Shown here: piece by piece, positions 1-9,549 of the stretch | Layout of the letters: every line of letters begins with the position of its first letter | Numbering within the stretch: position 1 is the first letter of the stretch | Origin: Brachyspira hampsonii 30446 | Lineage (GTDB): Bacteria > Spirochaetota > Brachyspiria > Brachyspirales > Brachyspiraceae | NCBI RefSeq assembly: GCF_000316195.1 | Contig: NZ_JH994111.1 | Location: 566,571 to 630,570, forward strand | DNA length: 64,000 nucleotides | Direction: 5' to 3' | Translations under genes and position numbers: made by a program | Notes under the pieces: model-generated | The model's database searches: none | Told to the model about the DNA's origin: nothing | The model's input: the letters and a program-made list of their open reading frames with translations, nothing else

Positions 1-2
1 TT

Positions 3-713
3 CCAACTTTAAGCAAATTAATAGCCGACAATAAAAAAGATGAAGCTATTGAGAATTTAGGATATTCTTTGAGGCTGGTTGCCTTAGTTACTATTCCTGC
101 CACTTTCGGATTTGTGGTATTGGGCAGAGAAATTGTGAGAATGATATTTGAGTATGGAGCTTTTTCTTCAAAATCTACATATTTAGTATCCAGTGCTTTA
201 AGATATTTATCTATATCATTATTTTTTGTGGCAAGCTATAGAATACTTGTACAATCATTTTATGCTATGAAAGATATGAAAACTCCTGTATATGTAGCAT
301 TTTTTACATTTATTGTTAATGCTTTTAGTAATTATTTATGCGTTTATATATTTAAATTCGATATTATAGGAATATCTATATCAAGTGTTGTTGCAAATAT
401 TGTATCTTTTTGTATACTATATATATTGCTTATAAAAAGAATGGCAGTAAAATCGATAATAAATAAAAAAGTTGAGGTTTTAAAGACATTGGTTGCTAGT
501 TTGTTTATGGCGGCTTCTGTTTATGGAATGAAATATTATTTATTATCTGGGAATGCAGATTCTAGGATATTTTTCATATTAAAAGTATTTGCGGTAATAT
601 TATTAGGAGTAGTATTTTATTCTATAATAAATATTGTATTAAGAAATGATGATTTTGTTTCTTTTATTAATATGTTTAAAGGCAGATTATCGAGAAAGTT
701 TATAAAAAAATAA
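3..713 (+). CDS. murJ: Lipid II flippase MurJ (MviN family), C-terminal part
   Basis: The frame is open from the first bases of the window, so this is the 3' part of a longer gene whose start lies outside. The first visible residues read PTLSKLIADNKKDEAIENLG, followed by a run of hydrophobic helices. The stretch around GREIVRMIFEYGAFS is typical of MurJ, where it joins two transmembrane helices. MurJ flips lipid-linked peptidoglycan precursor across the inner membrane. About 236 residues are visible, roughly the last half of a usual 500-residue protein. A TTG at 69 is in frame, but the homology continues upstream of it, so it is not the start. The gene ends about 80 bp before a chemoreceptor gene with its own promoter. 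Confidence 0.85.
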   Translation, partial: PTLSKLIADNKKDEAIENLGYSLRLVALVTIPATFGFVVLGREIVRMIFEYGAFSSKSTYLVSSALRYLSISLFFVASYRILVQSFYAMKDMKTPVYVAFFTFIVNAFSNYLCVYIFKFDIIGISISSVVANIVSFCILYILLIKRMAVKSIINKKVEVLKTLVASLFMAASVYGMKYYLLSGNADSRIFFILKVFAVILLGVVFYSIINIVLRNDDFVSFINMFKGRLSRKFIKK

Positions 714-726
714 TATATATCATTCT

Positions 727-753
727 TAATAATAACTTAAAAATATCCGATAA
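727..753 (+). promoter_or_regulatory. Putative sigma-28 (FliA-type) promoter of the chemoreceptor gene
   Basis: TAAT at 727-730 is followed after exactly 15 bases by TCCGATAA at 746-753. This is close to the flagellar sigma-28 pattern TAAA-N15-GCCGATAA. The same arrangement, TAAT-N15-TCCGATAT, precedes the rod-protein gene at 3804. The site lies 40 bp before the chemoreceptor ATG. Confidence 0.55.
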
Positions 754-792
754 TTTAAGTAATAATTTTTTTATTAATATAAGGTTTTTTCT

Positions 793-3687
793 ATGAGTCT
801 AAAAAATAAGGTACTTTTATTAGTTATTATAGTTGTAATTTTAGCATTATCTCCAACAATTTTTATAAACACTAAAACAAATAGAGAAGCATTATATAAT
901 TCTGCAATGAATATTTCACAGAACTATTTTTATGATGTATCTTCTACTTTTGATAATATATTCAATTCAACTACGGTAGGTACTGTTTCTTTGTCAGATA
1001 TAGCAACTGTATCTTATGATTTATACTCTACAGGAACTGTTACTGATGTTGCTACTAATTTAAGATCGGTAATATATAGATTCCATAAATCGCAATTAGG
1101 TTTGCATCATGTTATAGCAAATGGTATATATTTTGAACCTGATATCATAGATAATAATCCTTATATGAGAGGTCTTTATTCTTTGTACTTATATGACATT
1201 GGAAATACAGGTAATATGCAGCCTAAAATAGAAAGTGCTGTAGATAATTACAATAAGGAAGAATTTTATTATTTAGCTATTCCTGAAACTTGGAATAGAG
1301 AAGCCAAAAGACCTAGAACTATCTACTATTCTTCTCCATATTTGAAGAATATTGATAAGCCTCAAAAAGTTATTTCTTTTTCTTCTCCTATATACTCTAG
1401 TATTAATAATAATCTTATAGGAGTTTCTTTGTCTGATGTTTCTTTGGAAATAGTTCATGAGATGTTTACAAATATAGTAAAGACAGGACCTTTTAATACT
1501 GTTATATTTGATTCCAGAGATAGGAAAATAATTTATCATGATAATCCTAACTATATATTAAGCGATTTAAAAGATATAGAATGGATCAACAGTTTAATAG
1601 ATAATACAACATTTTATACTAATACTAGAATAATAGAAGATTATAAAGTAGGAGATAATAGCTACACTTTATTATTTAAACAGTTTGATAATGGTTTTTA
1701 TAATATATTTATGTATGTTCCTACGAGCTTTTTCTATAATGTATTAGTTACAACTAATAATACAATATTCTTTATATTAATAGTTGCCATTATAGTTATA
1801 ATAGTAGTTTTGAATATTACTATTCCTATATCATTAAAGCCTTTGGATAGAATATCTCAGGAATTAGAATCCGGAGTATTTGATAATAATATATTTGTTA
1901 ATGTCAGTAAGATTAATTCTAGGGATTCACTTGGAGATTTAAGCACTTGGATAAGAATATTTTTTGATATGATTCAGCATGTATTTTCAAGTGTGTCAAA
2001 AACTCTTAAAGTATCAAAAGAGCAAAGTAATGCTTTAAAAGTTAAGATGGTAGATATATCTGAAGCTGCAGGTTCTATGACTGAGTCTGTAAGTATGATA
2101 ATCGATAATATATCATCTCAGCAAAATGAATTTAAACATGTAGAAACTAGTAATTTAGAAATATATAAAATTATAGCTTCAAGTTTGGCTGAATTAATTT
2201 CTATTGATGATATGACGAATAATCTTCAAAGTAAAATAGATGATCAGTCTGTGAGTATAAATCAAATCAATTCATTAACTATGACTATGCAGAAAGATAT
2301 GCAGGAAGTATCTGTTTCTGTTGGCAAGGCTAAGGAAGAATCAGAACATGTTGTATCTTTAGCACAGGAAAGCAAAGAAAAAATAGTAAAAACAGAGAAT
2401 ATTACAAAATCATTAATAACTTCTATAAGAGGTATTACAGACTTTGTAAACTCAACTATCGATATATCTCAGCAGACAAATATGTTAGCGATGAATGCGG
2501 CTATTGAGGCAGCACATGCTGGAGAGCAAGGTAAAGGTTTCGCGGTTGTTGCTGAAGAGATTAGGAAATTAGCCACTACAACAAATTTACAGTCTGAAAA
2601 GGCTTGGAAAATATTAAGAGATATAGAAAAAGAAATGAATCAAATTATGTCAAGTATGACAGAAAGAATAATAACTACAGAAGATATGTTAGTTAAACTT
2701 CAAAATTTTGTTAATACTATGACTAAAGTAAAAAAAGTAGCAGATGAAAAATGTGATTCTACAAAAGAAATAAGCGTATCAATAGAAAGTTTGCATGATG
2801 CTGTAAAAGATATTAAAGAACAATATACTAATTTGCATGGCAGAATATCTGTAGCTAAAGATGATTTAGTAAACCTTTCTGATTTCTCTAAGAAAAATGA
2901 CGAGGCTATGAAACTTGTATCTGAAAATAGCGATGACATAGTTTCTAAAACACAGGATATGGGAAATCATATAGGAAATGTATTCGGACTTATAAAAGAA
3001 ATAGAACAGCTTTCTAATGTTGCAAGCGATTCTATGGATATGTTAGAAAAAGAAATGTCCAATTATGTTATAAAAGATTTTGAGGATGTTATTAAAGAAA
3101 AAATCAAAACTATTAATGAAGGTGACAGAGCATACAGCAGACAGGCTTTTGTTAAAAGTATTTATAAATTTGTAGTAACTACTTTCGGAAAAGATAAATT
3201 CAACCATCTTTTAGAGCAAATGCCTGATGAATGCAAAGAGATATTCAAAGAGGCTCAAAAGACTAAATTTAGAAAGAAATATCCTTTATCTACATCTTGT
3301 TTCATACCTATGACTTCAATAATGGATGAGTTTTATGATGGGGCTAGAGAAGGTATAAGAGAAAAAGCTAGATATGATTTTAAAAAGTTTAGTTTTATGA
3401 AAAAATTATTCATAAAGATTGCTAAAAAGAATTCTTTGGCTGATGTGTTTGTTAATTTTGCTAAGAAAATGTTTAAAAATATTCATATAGAAGTAGTTAA
3501 AGCAGAAAAGAAACGCATTATTTACCATCTTCATTATTTCCCTAATTATGATTCTATGATAGAAACTTATTTTGATGAGATAATAAAGAATATATTCAGG
3601 TTTAAATATCCTAATGGCTCTAAGGTAAAAATGACTAAGTCTATAAGTAAAGGTTATATTTATACTGAGTATATAGTAACTTGGTAA
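793..3687 (+). CDS. Methyl-accepting chemotaxis protein with an extra C-terminal domain
   Basis: A 964-residue chemoreceptor. A transmembrane helix at about residues 7-27 and a second near 325-345 enclose a periplasmic sensor of about 290 residues, probably dCache type. A HAMP-like segment follows, then a long coiled-coil signalling domain. Its hairpin tip is recognisable from [19 protein letters not shown] (about residues 568-586), the CheA/CheW contact. It should steer the periplasmic flagella through CheA. The oddity is a globular tail of about 170 residues (about 790-964) beyond the coiled coil, rich in basic and aromatic residues. Its layout faintly recalls the DUF2378/TIGR02265 family, which I cannot verify. 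The start has AAGG 8-9 bases upstream. A terminator follows the stop. Confidence 0.9.
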   Translation: MSLKNKVLLLVIIVVILALSPTIFINTKTNREALYNSAMNISQNYFYDVSSTFDNIFNSTTVGTVSLSDIATVSYDLYSTGTVTDVATNLRSVIYRFHKSQLGLHHVIANGIYFEPDIIDNNPYMRGLYSLYLYDIGNTGNMQPKIESAVDNYNKEEFYYLAIPETWNREAKRPRTIYYSSPYLKNIDKPQKVISFSSPIYSSINNNLIGVSLSDVSLEIVHEMFTNIVKTGPFNTVIFDSRDRKIIYHDNPNYILSDLKDIEWINSLIDNTTFYTNTRIIEDYKVGDNSYTLLFKQFDNGFYNIFMYVPTSFFYNVLVTTNNTIFFILIVAIIVIIVVLNITIPISLKPLDRISQELESGVFDNNIFVNVSKINSRDSLGDLSTWIRIFFDMIQHVFSSVSKTLKVSKEQSNALKVKMVDISEAAGSMTESVSMIIDNISSQQNEFKHVETSNLEIYKIIASSLAELISIDDMTNNLQSKIDDQSVSINQINSLTMTMQKDMQEVSVSVGKAKEESEHVVSLAQESKEKIVKTENITKSLITSIRGITDFVNSTIDISQQTNMLAMNAAIEAAHAGEQGKGFAVVAEEIRKLATTTNLQSEKAWKILRDIEKEMNQIMSSMTERIITTEDMLVKLQNFVNTMTKVKKVADEKCDSTKEISVSIESLHDAVKDIKEQYTNLHGRISVAKDDLVNLSDFSKKNDEAMKLVSENSDDIVSKTQDMGNHIGNVFGLIKEIEQLSNVASDSMDMLEKEMSNYVIKDFEDVIKEKIKTINEGDRAYSRQAFVKSIYKFVVTTFGKDKFNHLLEQMPDECKEIFKEAQKTKFRKKYPLSTSCFIPMTSIMDEFYDGAREGIREKARYDFKKFSFMKKLFIKIAKKNSLADVFVNFAKKMFKNIHIEVVKAEKKRIIYHLHYFPNYDSMIETYFDEIIKNIFRFKYPNGSKVKMTKSISKGYIYTEYIVTW

Positions 3688-3704
3688 TTATTATAAATTA
3701 TAAG

Positions 3705-3734
3705 GTCTGAATCTTTAATGGTTCAGACTTTTTT
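3705..3734 (+). terminator. Rho-independent terminator after the chemoreceptor gene
   Basis: GTCTGAA (3705-3711) pairs with TTCAGAC (3722-3728) over a short loop, followed directly by six T. It lies 17 bp after the stop codon. Confidence 0.75.
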
Positions 3735-3739
3735 ATTGC

Positions 3740-3766
3740 TAATATATTTTTAATCATTTCCGATAT
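3740..3766 (+). promoter_or_regulatory. Putative sigma-28 promoter of the FlgJ-type rod gene
   Basis: TAAT (3740-3743), 15 bases, then TCCGATAT (3759-3766): the same spacing and almost the same -10 box as the promoter at 727-753. It starts just after the preceding terminator and lies about 40 bp before the rod-protein ATG. Confidence 0.55.
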
Positions 3767-3803
3767 AATTAATGATATAATTTTATTATAGGAAATGTAT
3801 ATT

Positions 3804-4187
3804 ATGAATATAAGTGACAAATATAATTTAAGCATGGGCAGTACCAATTTGACTAAATTAGAAAATGCTAAAAAACAATATGGTACTGCTAAATTCTCCA
3901 TAGATGATACTAGTGCAGAAAATGTTAATGAGGCAGTATCTAAATATAATAAAGATTTTGAAAAAAAGCGTCTAAGACAAGTATCTGAAGACTTTGAAGC
4001 TTTGATGATTAATCAAATGCTTAAAGAGATGAGAAAAACTGTAGATAAAAGCGGTTTAATAGATGGCGGTATGGCAGAACAGATATTTGAGGACATGCTT
4101 TATGATGAGTATGCAAAAGAATTCTCAAAAACAAAAACTTTTGGTCTTGCTGATATAATATATAATCAAATGGAAAAATATGTATAG
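3804..4187 (+). CDS. FlgJ-type flagellar rod-binding protein (rod domain only)
   Basis: A 127-residue protein. The C-terminal two thirds match the rod-binding domain of FlgJ: FEALMINQMLKEMRKTVD followed by GGMAEQIFEDMLYDEYA. Bifunctional FlgJ also carries a muramidase domain, which is absent here, as in other single-domain rod proteins. It should help cap or assemble the periplasmic flagellar rod. I start at the ATG at 3804 because AGGAA ends 9-10 bases before it; an ATG three codons upstream (3795) overlaps that ribosome-binding site. The gene is monocistronic by context, with a sigma-28-like promoter. Confidence 0.85.
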   Translation: MNISDKYNLSMGSTNLTKLENAKKQYGTAKFSIDDTSAENVNEAVSKYNKDFEKKRLRQVSEDFEALMINQMLKEMRKTVDKSGLIDGGMAEQIFEDMLYDEYAKEFSKTKTFGLADIIYNQMEKYV

Positions 4188-4218
4188 TTTTAATTTATAA
4201 GCATAATAATTTAATATT

Positions 4219-4662
4219 ATGATAAAAATTTTAAAACTTATATTAATATTTTTTACAGCATTTTTTATAGTTTCTGACAGTAATAAATATTCTAATATAT
4301 ATTCTATTCCTATAGATGAATTATGCATGATTAGAAACGTTACAGGATTTCCATGTCCCGGATGCGGAATGACAAGAGCACATATAGAAATTTTCAAATT
4401 AGATTTTAAAAAGGCTTTTTATTATCATCCGCTATTCATATTTCCAAGTATTATTTTCTTTGCAGTAATTTTTAGAAAAAGATTCAAAATTGCAAATTAT
4501 ATCTATCATAATAATTATATTATAATTTCTATATTAATAATTTTTATAATAGTATACATTATTAGGTTTGTATTGTTATTCCCAAATGAAGAGCCTTTTA
4601 CATATAATTATGATAGTATATTTTACAAACTATTAACAATTATAAAAAATATTCTTAAATAA
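4219..4662 (+). CDS. DUF2752 family membrane protein
   Basis: A 147-residue protein of unknown function. The family signature is the cysteine-rich segment FPCPGCGMTRAHIEIFK near residues 44-60, followed by AFYYHPLFIFP and two further hydrophobic helices. An N-terminal hydrophobic segment is also present. DUF2752 proteins are small integral membrane proteins. The CPxCG pair could bind metal or form a disulfide, but no activity is established. It sits 31 bp after the rod gene and 83 bp before the TonB-dependent receptor; no functional link is evident from sequence. Confidence 0.8.
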   Translation: MIKILKLILIFFTAFFIVSDSNKYSNIYSIPIDELCMIRNVTGFPCPGCGMTRAHIEIFKLDFKKAFYYHPLFIFPSIIFFAVIFRKRFKIANYIYHNNYIIISILIIFIIVYIIRFVLLFPNEEPFTYNYDSIFYKLLTIIKNILK

Positions 4663-4745
4663 TTAGAGTATGTAAATTTGTTTTATCAATATTAATTTTT
4701 CAAATTTCTATTTTATTGGTTTAATTCTATATATTTTGTGATAAG

Positions 4746-6101
4746 ATGGAAATTAAAAAGATGCCTGTATTTTTATTGATATTGCTATATATGTTTATGT
4801 CTTTTCATATTTATGCAGAAGATGAAAATACATTTGATTATAAAATCACACAAGAGGAAACAAATGAGCTGCAATCATCTCATAAGGAAAAAGGATTTAT
4901 TTTAGACAGATCAATCAATATAAGCAAAAATCAAATAAAATCTTCTGAAGCAAAAAATACAGCGGAATTAATAAAAGAATATTCAGGTATAGATATAAAA
5001 AATAAAACAGTATACTCTCAGTCTACATTTATATTGAATGGAAAAGTTCTTAATAATGAAGAAAAAAAAGTATATTTATTTTTATATAATAAAGATGATA
5101 TAGATTCAATTTATATAGATTATTACGGATCAATAGGAAGCATTGTATATAATATTTTAAGTAAGAAAGATTCTGAATATGAAGAGCTTTTGTATGTGAA
5201 TTTATTAAAAGATGTTCAGATTGAATCAGATAAAACTATTAAATATGTAAAAACTCAGACTAATGAAAGCAAATCTTCAGGTAAGATGAATGTACTTGAA
5301 TATAATTTAAAGAATCAAAATAACAGCTCATTAAAATTTAATTTAGATACTTCAGGAGAGGAAAGAGGATTTAGCGGCAAAAAAAGTAAAACAGCTGATT
5401 TCAGATCATATATAAATGGAGATGTAGATTTCAAATTAAATCCGGTAAAACAAATAAGTTTAACAGGAAAGTATTTCGTTAATATGCAGACAGATATTGC
5501 CATGCTTAATAAAGGCTATACTAATAATATAAAAAATCAGAATATTTATCAGGGAGGAAATATAGGAATATCATTAAAGCCTCATGATATAGTTACCTTG
5601 GAAGCCATGTATTTTATAAGTTCTAAAAAAGACTTACTTACAAATAATAATCAATATCTCACAACTCAGGGAAGTAAAACTAGTATAATATTTAATATAC
5701 CAATAAAGGATATTAGTTCAACTATAAGAATAAAGGGAAATTATTCATATTTGGTTGGTAAAAATTTATATAATGTAAGTGTGAATAATAATGATTTACC
5801 CGGACTTCCAAGACATCAATTTAATACTTCATTAGAATATATATATAGTCAAAATAGTGATTTTGAATCAAGCATACTTTTTAATGTACAATATATAGGA
5901 GATAAATATAATAATACAACGAAATCTGAAGTTGATAAATCATATACTACTTTTGATATTATAAGTTCATTTGTATTTAAAAAATATACATCATTAAAAT
6001 TTGGAGTAAAAAATGTATTAGATGTTAAATATGAAACAATAAAGGGTTATCCTATATCAAGCAGAGAATATTTTGTAAATGTTTCTGCCAAATTACGATA
6101 A
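4746..6101 (+). CDS. Short TonB-dependent receptor-like outer-membrane protein
   Basis: A 451-residue protein with a signal peptide (cleavage probably after residue 24, IYA/ED). Residues about 55-145 resemble a compact plug: SSEAKNTAELIKEYSGIDI, a truncated FILNG segment and an IDSIYIDYYGSIGS segment. The rest alternates like a beta barrel. LPGLPRHQFNTSLEY and GVKNVLDVKYE near the end are typical of the last strands of BtuB/CirA-like receptors. Such receptors import chelated metals, corrinoids or similar ligands using TonB. At 451 residues it is well below the usual 600-800, and both plug and barrel look shortened, so it may be a reduced or divergent family member. No ligand can be assigned. 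Confidence 0.65.
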   Translation: MEIKKMPVFLLILLYMFMSFHIYAEDENTFDYKITQEETNELQSSHKEKGFILDRSINISKNQIKSSEAKNTAELIKEYSGIDIKNKTVYSQSTFILNGKVLNNEEKKVYLFLYNKDDIDSIYIDYYGSIGSIVYNILSKKDSEYEELLYVNLLKDVQIESDKTIKYVKTQTNESKSSGKMNVLEYNLKNQNNSSLKFNLDTSGEERGFSGKKSKTADFRSYINGDVDFKLNPVKQISLTGKYFVNMQTDIAMLNKGYTNNIKNQNIYQGGNIGISLKPHDIVTLEAMYFISSKKDLLTNNNQYLTTQGSKTSIIFNIPIKDISSTIRIKGNYSYLVGKNLYNVSVNNNDLPGLPRHQFNTSLEYIYSQNSDFESSILFNVQYIGDKYNNTTKSEVDKSYTTFDIISSFVFKKYTSLKFGVKNVLDVKYETIKGYPISSREYFVNVSAKLR

Positions 6102-6160
6102 TAATTATGTTATAGTTTAATATTTATTAATCTATTAAAATAACAGTATATGGAAATATT

Positions 6161-8941
6161 ATGAAAAAAACTTTTCTTATTATTGACGCTTTCGGTATAC
6201 TTTACAGATACCACTTTATTTTTTTGAAAAGACCTCTTTTAAACTCTAAGGGGCAGAATGTTTCATCTATTAACGGTTTTATGAGAACTTATTTTTCTCT
6301 TATTAATACCTATCCTGCCGAATATACGGCTATAGCTTTAGACAGTTCAAGAAAAACATTCAGAAATGAAATATATAAAGAGTACAAAGAGAATAGAGAG
6401 AGTATGCCTGATGATTTAAGAAGTCAGATACCTATACTTTATAATCTTATAGATGCTTTGGGAATATCAAGAATAGTGCTTGATAATTATGAGGCTGATG
6501 ATATTGTAGGCACTATTGCTGAAAGAAATAAAAAAGAGAATATAAAAACTATTATTTATTCTCCTGATAAGGATATACTTCAGCTTGTTTGCGATGATGT
6601 AAGAGTTGTTGCAAGCAATAAAGATAATGAACTTATGGAGTATGATGAAGAGACTGTTAAAGAGAAAAGGGGCGTTTATCCCAATCAAATAATAGATTTG
6701 CTTTCTTTAATGGGAGATGCTTCTGATAATATACCGGGAGTTAAGGGAGTAGGAGAAAAAACTGCTTTAAAACTTCTTGAAGAGTATAAGAGTTTGGACG
6801 GTATATATAAAAATATTGATTCTATTAAAGGAAAATTGCAGGAAAAATTAATTGAATCAAAAGATATGGCATATATGAGTTATAAACTTGCTACCATAGA
6901 AAAAAATATAAAAGATTTCAATTTGGATTATAATGAGATAGCAAGCAATAAAATAAATATTGAAGAAGTTAATAAAATATTAGATGAATTAGAATTAAAG
7001 CAAATAAGAGATAAAATTAACTCTTACATATACGGAGTAAGCGGCAAAAAAGAAGAAAAGGTGAAAATATCAAAAAATAATGATGCAGTATCTAAAGTAG
7101 AAGAAAATAAAGATGATAAAAAAGAAGAAAGCCCAATACTTAGTGCCAAAGATAATAAAGCAAGTTATTATTTAATAGAAAATGAAACAGAATTAAAAAA
7201 TTTATTAAATGATATTAATAGTAAAAAATTAGTATGCGTGGATTTTGAAACTACAGGTCTTGATGTATTTAAAGATACCATAATAGGAATCTCTTTTGCG
7301 ATAAGGTCTAATGAAGCATTTTATTTAGATGTAAGCGGAAGAACAAATATAGACAAAGACAAATGTTTAAATATGGTATTTGAAACTTTAGCCAAAGAAG
7401 ATATAAAAGTTATAGGTCATAATCTCAAATATGAATACAAGATGATGAGAGCTATTAATAAAAGTTTTGGCAATTTATATTTTGATACCATGGTAGCAGC
7501 ATATTTGATTAATCCTACAAGAGGAAGATATAATATGGACGATTTAGCTATTGCCTATCTTTCATATAATACTATCAAATACAGTGATTTAACTGATAAT
7601 GCCAAAAAAACATTATTAGATGTACCTTTAAAAGATGTTGTTGAATATGCATGCGAAGATGCTGATATAACATTTAGATTTTATGAATGCTTTGCTCCGC
7701 TTTTAAAAACTTATAATCTTGAGGAATTATTTTTTAATATAGAAATGCCTCTTGTAAGTGTTCTTGCTGATATGGAGTTTGACGGAGTATATATAAGCAG
7801 CGAAAAAATGAAGTCTTTATCAGATGAATACTCTTCACTTTTAGATAAAACAAAGAAAAAAATATATGAAGAGGCTGGAGAAGAGTTTAATCTTCAGTCT
7901 CCTAAACAGCTTGAATATATATTATTTGATAAAATGGGAATACCTCCTACCAAAAAAACTAAAACAGGATTTTCTACAGATGAGGAAGTATTAACTGAAT
8001 TATCACAGAAATATAAAATAGCTGAGTATATGCTTACATACAGAAAATATGCAAAATTAAAAAATACTTATCTTGATGTATTTCCTACTTTAATAAATGA
8101 AAAAACAGGAAGAATACATGCTTCATTCAATCAAACTGTAACAGCTACAGGCAGATTATCATCATCAGAGCCTAATTTGCAGAATATTCCAGTGAGAGGC
8201 GAAGAGGGCAGAGAGATAAGAAATACATTTATAGCAGAGAAAGGAAATTTGCTTATAGCAGCTGACTATTCTCAAATAGAATTAAGACTATTAGCACATT
8301 TTAGTAATGATCCTGCATTAGTAGAAGCATTCAAAAATAATGATGATATTCATAGAAAAACAGCAATGAAAATATATTCTGTGAGTAAAGATCATGTAAC
8401 TGCCTCAATGAGAAATACTGCTAAGATAATAAACTTTTCTATAATCTATGGTAAAACAGCATTTGGACTTTCAAAAGAGCTTGGAATAAAACGCAAAGAA
8501 GCAGAAGATTTTATAAAGGGATATTTTTCTACATATTCAAGAGTAAAACCTTTCTGTGAGGAGGTTGTTGAGGAAGTAAGAAATAAAGGCTATGTTCGTA
8601 CTATGTGCGGAAGAATTAGGGATTTATCCAAAACTATAAACTCTTCCAATTCTATGGCTAGAAATGAGGCTGAGAGAATGGCTTTAAATACTCTTATTCA
8701 AGGAAGTGCTGCTGATATGATAAAAGTGGCTATGGTTGCTATACATAAAGAGTTTAAAAATCATTTAAAAACTGCAAAAATAGTTATGCAAGTTCATGAT
8801 GAATTGGTAGTTGAGGTTTCAGAAAAAGAAGCAGACAGGGCTATGACTATAATGAAAGAGATAATGGAGCATTCAGTAAAAACTAATGTTCCTATAACAG
8901 TTGATATACATAAAGGAAATAGTTGGGGAGAAGTTCATTAA
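6161..8941 (+). CDS. polA: DNA polymerase I
   Basis: A 926-residue, three-domain PolA. The 5' nuclease domain (1-300) shows DNYEADDIVGTIAE and a MGDASDNIPGVKGVGEKT helix-hairpin-helix. The 3'-5' exonuclease domain (about 345-540) has Exo I DFETTGL and Exo III YACEDADIT, but Exo II reads NLKYEYK where NLKYDR is usual, so the metal-binding Asp is Glu. The polymerase domain has motif A DYSQIELRL, motif B RNTAKIINFSIIYG (Phe at the sugar-discriminating position) and motif C QVHDELVVEV. It fills gaps in repair and removes Okazaki primers. The gene ends only 5 bp before the stop of the convergent nuclease gene. Confidence 0.97.
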   Translation: MKKTFLIIDAFGILYRYHFIFLKRPLLNSKGQNVSSINGFMRTYFSLINTYPAEYTAIALDSSRKTFRNEIYKEYKENRESMPDDLRSQIPILYNLIDALGISRIVLDNYEADDIVGTIAERNKKENIKTIIYSPDKDILQLVCDDVRVVASNKDNELMEYDEETVKEKRGVYPNQIIDLLSLMGDASDNIPGVKGVGEKTALKLLEEYKSLDGIYKNIDSIKGKLQEKLIESKDMAYMSYKLATIEKNIKDFNLDYNEIASNKINIEEVNKILDELELKQIRDKINSYIYGVSGKKEEKVKISKNNDAVSKVEENKDDKKEESPILSAKDNKASYYLIENETELKNLLNDINSKKLVCVDFETTGLDVFKDTIIGISFAIRSNEAFYLDVSGRTNIDKDKCLNMVFETLAKEDIKVIGHNLKYEYKMMRAINKSFGNLYFDTMVAAYLINPTRGRYNMDDLAIAYLSYNTIKYSDLTDNAKKTLLDVPLKDVVEYACEDADITFRFYECFAPLLKTYNLEELFFNIEMPLVSVLADMEFDGVYISSEKMKSLSDEYSSLLDKTKKKIYEEAGEEFNLQSPKQLEYILFDKMGIPPTKKTKTGFSTDEEVLTELSQKYKIAEYMLTYRKYAKLKNTYLDVFPTLINEKTGRIHASFNQTVTATGRLSSSEPNLQNIPVRGEEGREIRNTFIAEKGNLLIAADYSQIELRLLAHFSNDPALVEAFKNNDDIHRKTAMKIYSVSKDHVTASMRNTAKIINFSIIYGKTAFGLSKELGIKRKEAEDFIKGYFSTYSRVKPFCEEVVEEVRNKGYVRTMCGRIRDLSKTINSSNSMARNEAERMALNTLIQGSAADMIKVAMVAIHKEFKNHLKTAKIVMQVHDELVVEVSEKEADRAMTIMKEIMEHSVKTNVPITVDIHKGNSWGEVH

Positions 8942-8946
8942 TAATA

Positions 8947-9549
8947 TCAAAAATATTTTGAAATGAAATCTTTTTCAAAACTTTCAAAAGATGATATTTT
9001 TACATCTTTGAAATAACGGCTTTTATAATCTGTTGTCAATCTAGCACAATCTTCATTCATATTAACTCTATTTCTATTTTCTTTATTTTCTGAAATATTG
9101 TTTTCTGTATATTCATTTGCTATTAAATAATAATATATATTTAAATCTAAAATAGAATTAAATTTAATATTTACATCTATCATTTTATTAATTATTTTAT
9201 GTATTGTTATTAAACTTTCTATGCCCTTTAATTTAATTTCATTTTTTAATTTTTGCTTAAAATCTTTACTGCTTTCCGAATTTATTAATAAAGATGTATT
9301 TTTAAATTCTATTAAATATATTATATTATCCTGTATATGTATCATATCAGCTGATTTTGGTCTGTTATTCTTTTTTATATTAAAAGTTATTTTATCAAAA
9401 TCAAAAACTTTTGTATCTAAATTTATTTTGCTTATATTTTTATGAATATCTTTGCATACTTCTGATATCTTATCTTTACAATTATTAAAATCTGTATTTA
9501 ATATATTTTTTAATTGATTTGTAATATAGTTCATTTGTTCTGACGTCAT
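8947..9549 (-). CDS. Putative PD-(D/E)XK nuclease, partner of the upstream AAA ATPase
   Basis: A 200-residue soluble protein that I cannot assign to a named family. After a helical N-terminal third comes a core that fits a PD-(D/E)XK fold: Asp68 in SADMI, a strand of hydrophobic residues, then Glu81 and Lys83 in LIEFKN, giving D-x12-E-x-K, followed by a helix. Its ATG overlaps the TGA of the ATPase gene (ATGA), so the two are translationally coupled. The likely role is a DNA- or RNA-cutting effector controlled by the ATPase. No transmembrane segment. The alternative is a non-catalytic scaffold with chance motif spacing. Confidence 0.6.
   Translation of the reverse strand: MTSEQMNYITNQLKNILNTDFNNCKDKISEVCKDIHKNISKINLDTKVFDFDKITFNIKKNNRPKSADMIHIQDNIIYLIEFKNTSLLINSESSKDFKQKLKNEIKLKGIESLITIHKIINKMIDVNIKFNSILDLNIYYYLIANEYTENNISENKENRNRVNMNEDCARLTTDYKSRYFKDVKISSFESFEKDFISKYF

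Noticed and set aside
69-713. TTG at 69 as the start of the first gene
   Set aside because: Protein homology continues in frame to the left edge, so the gene begins outside the window.
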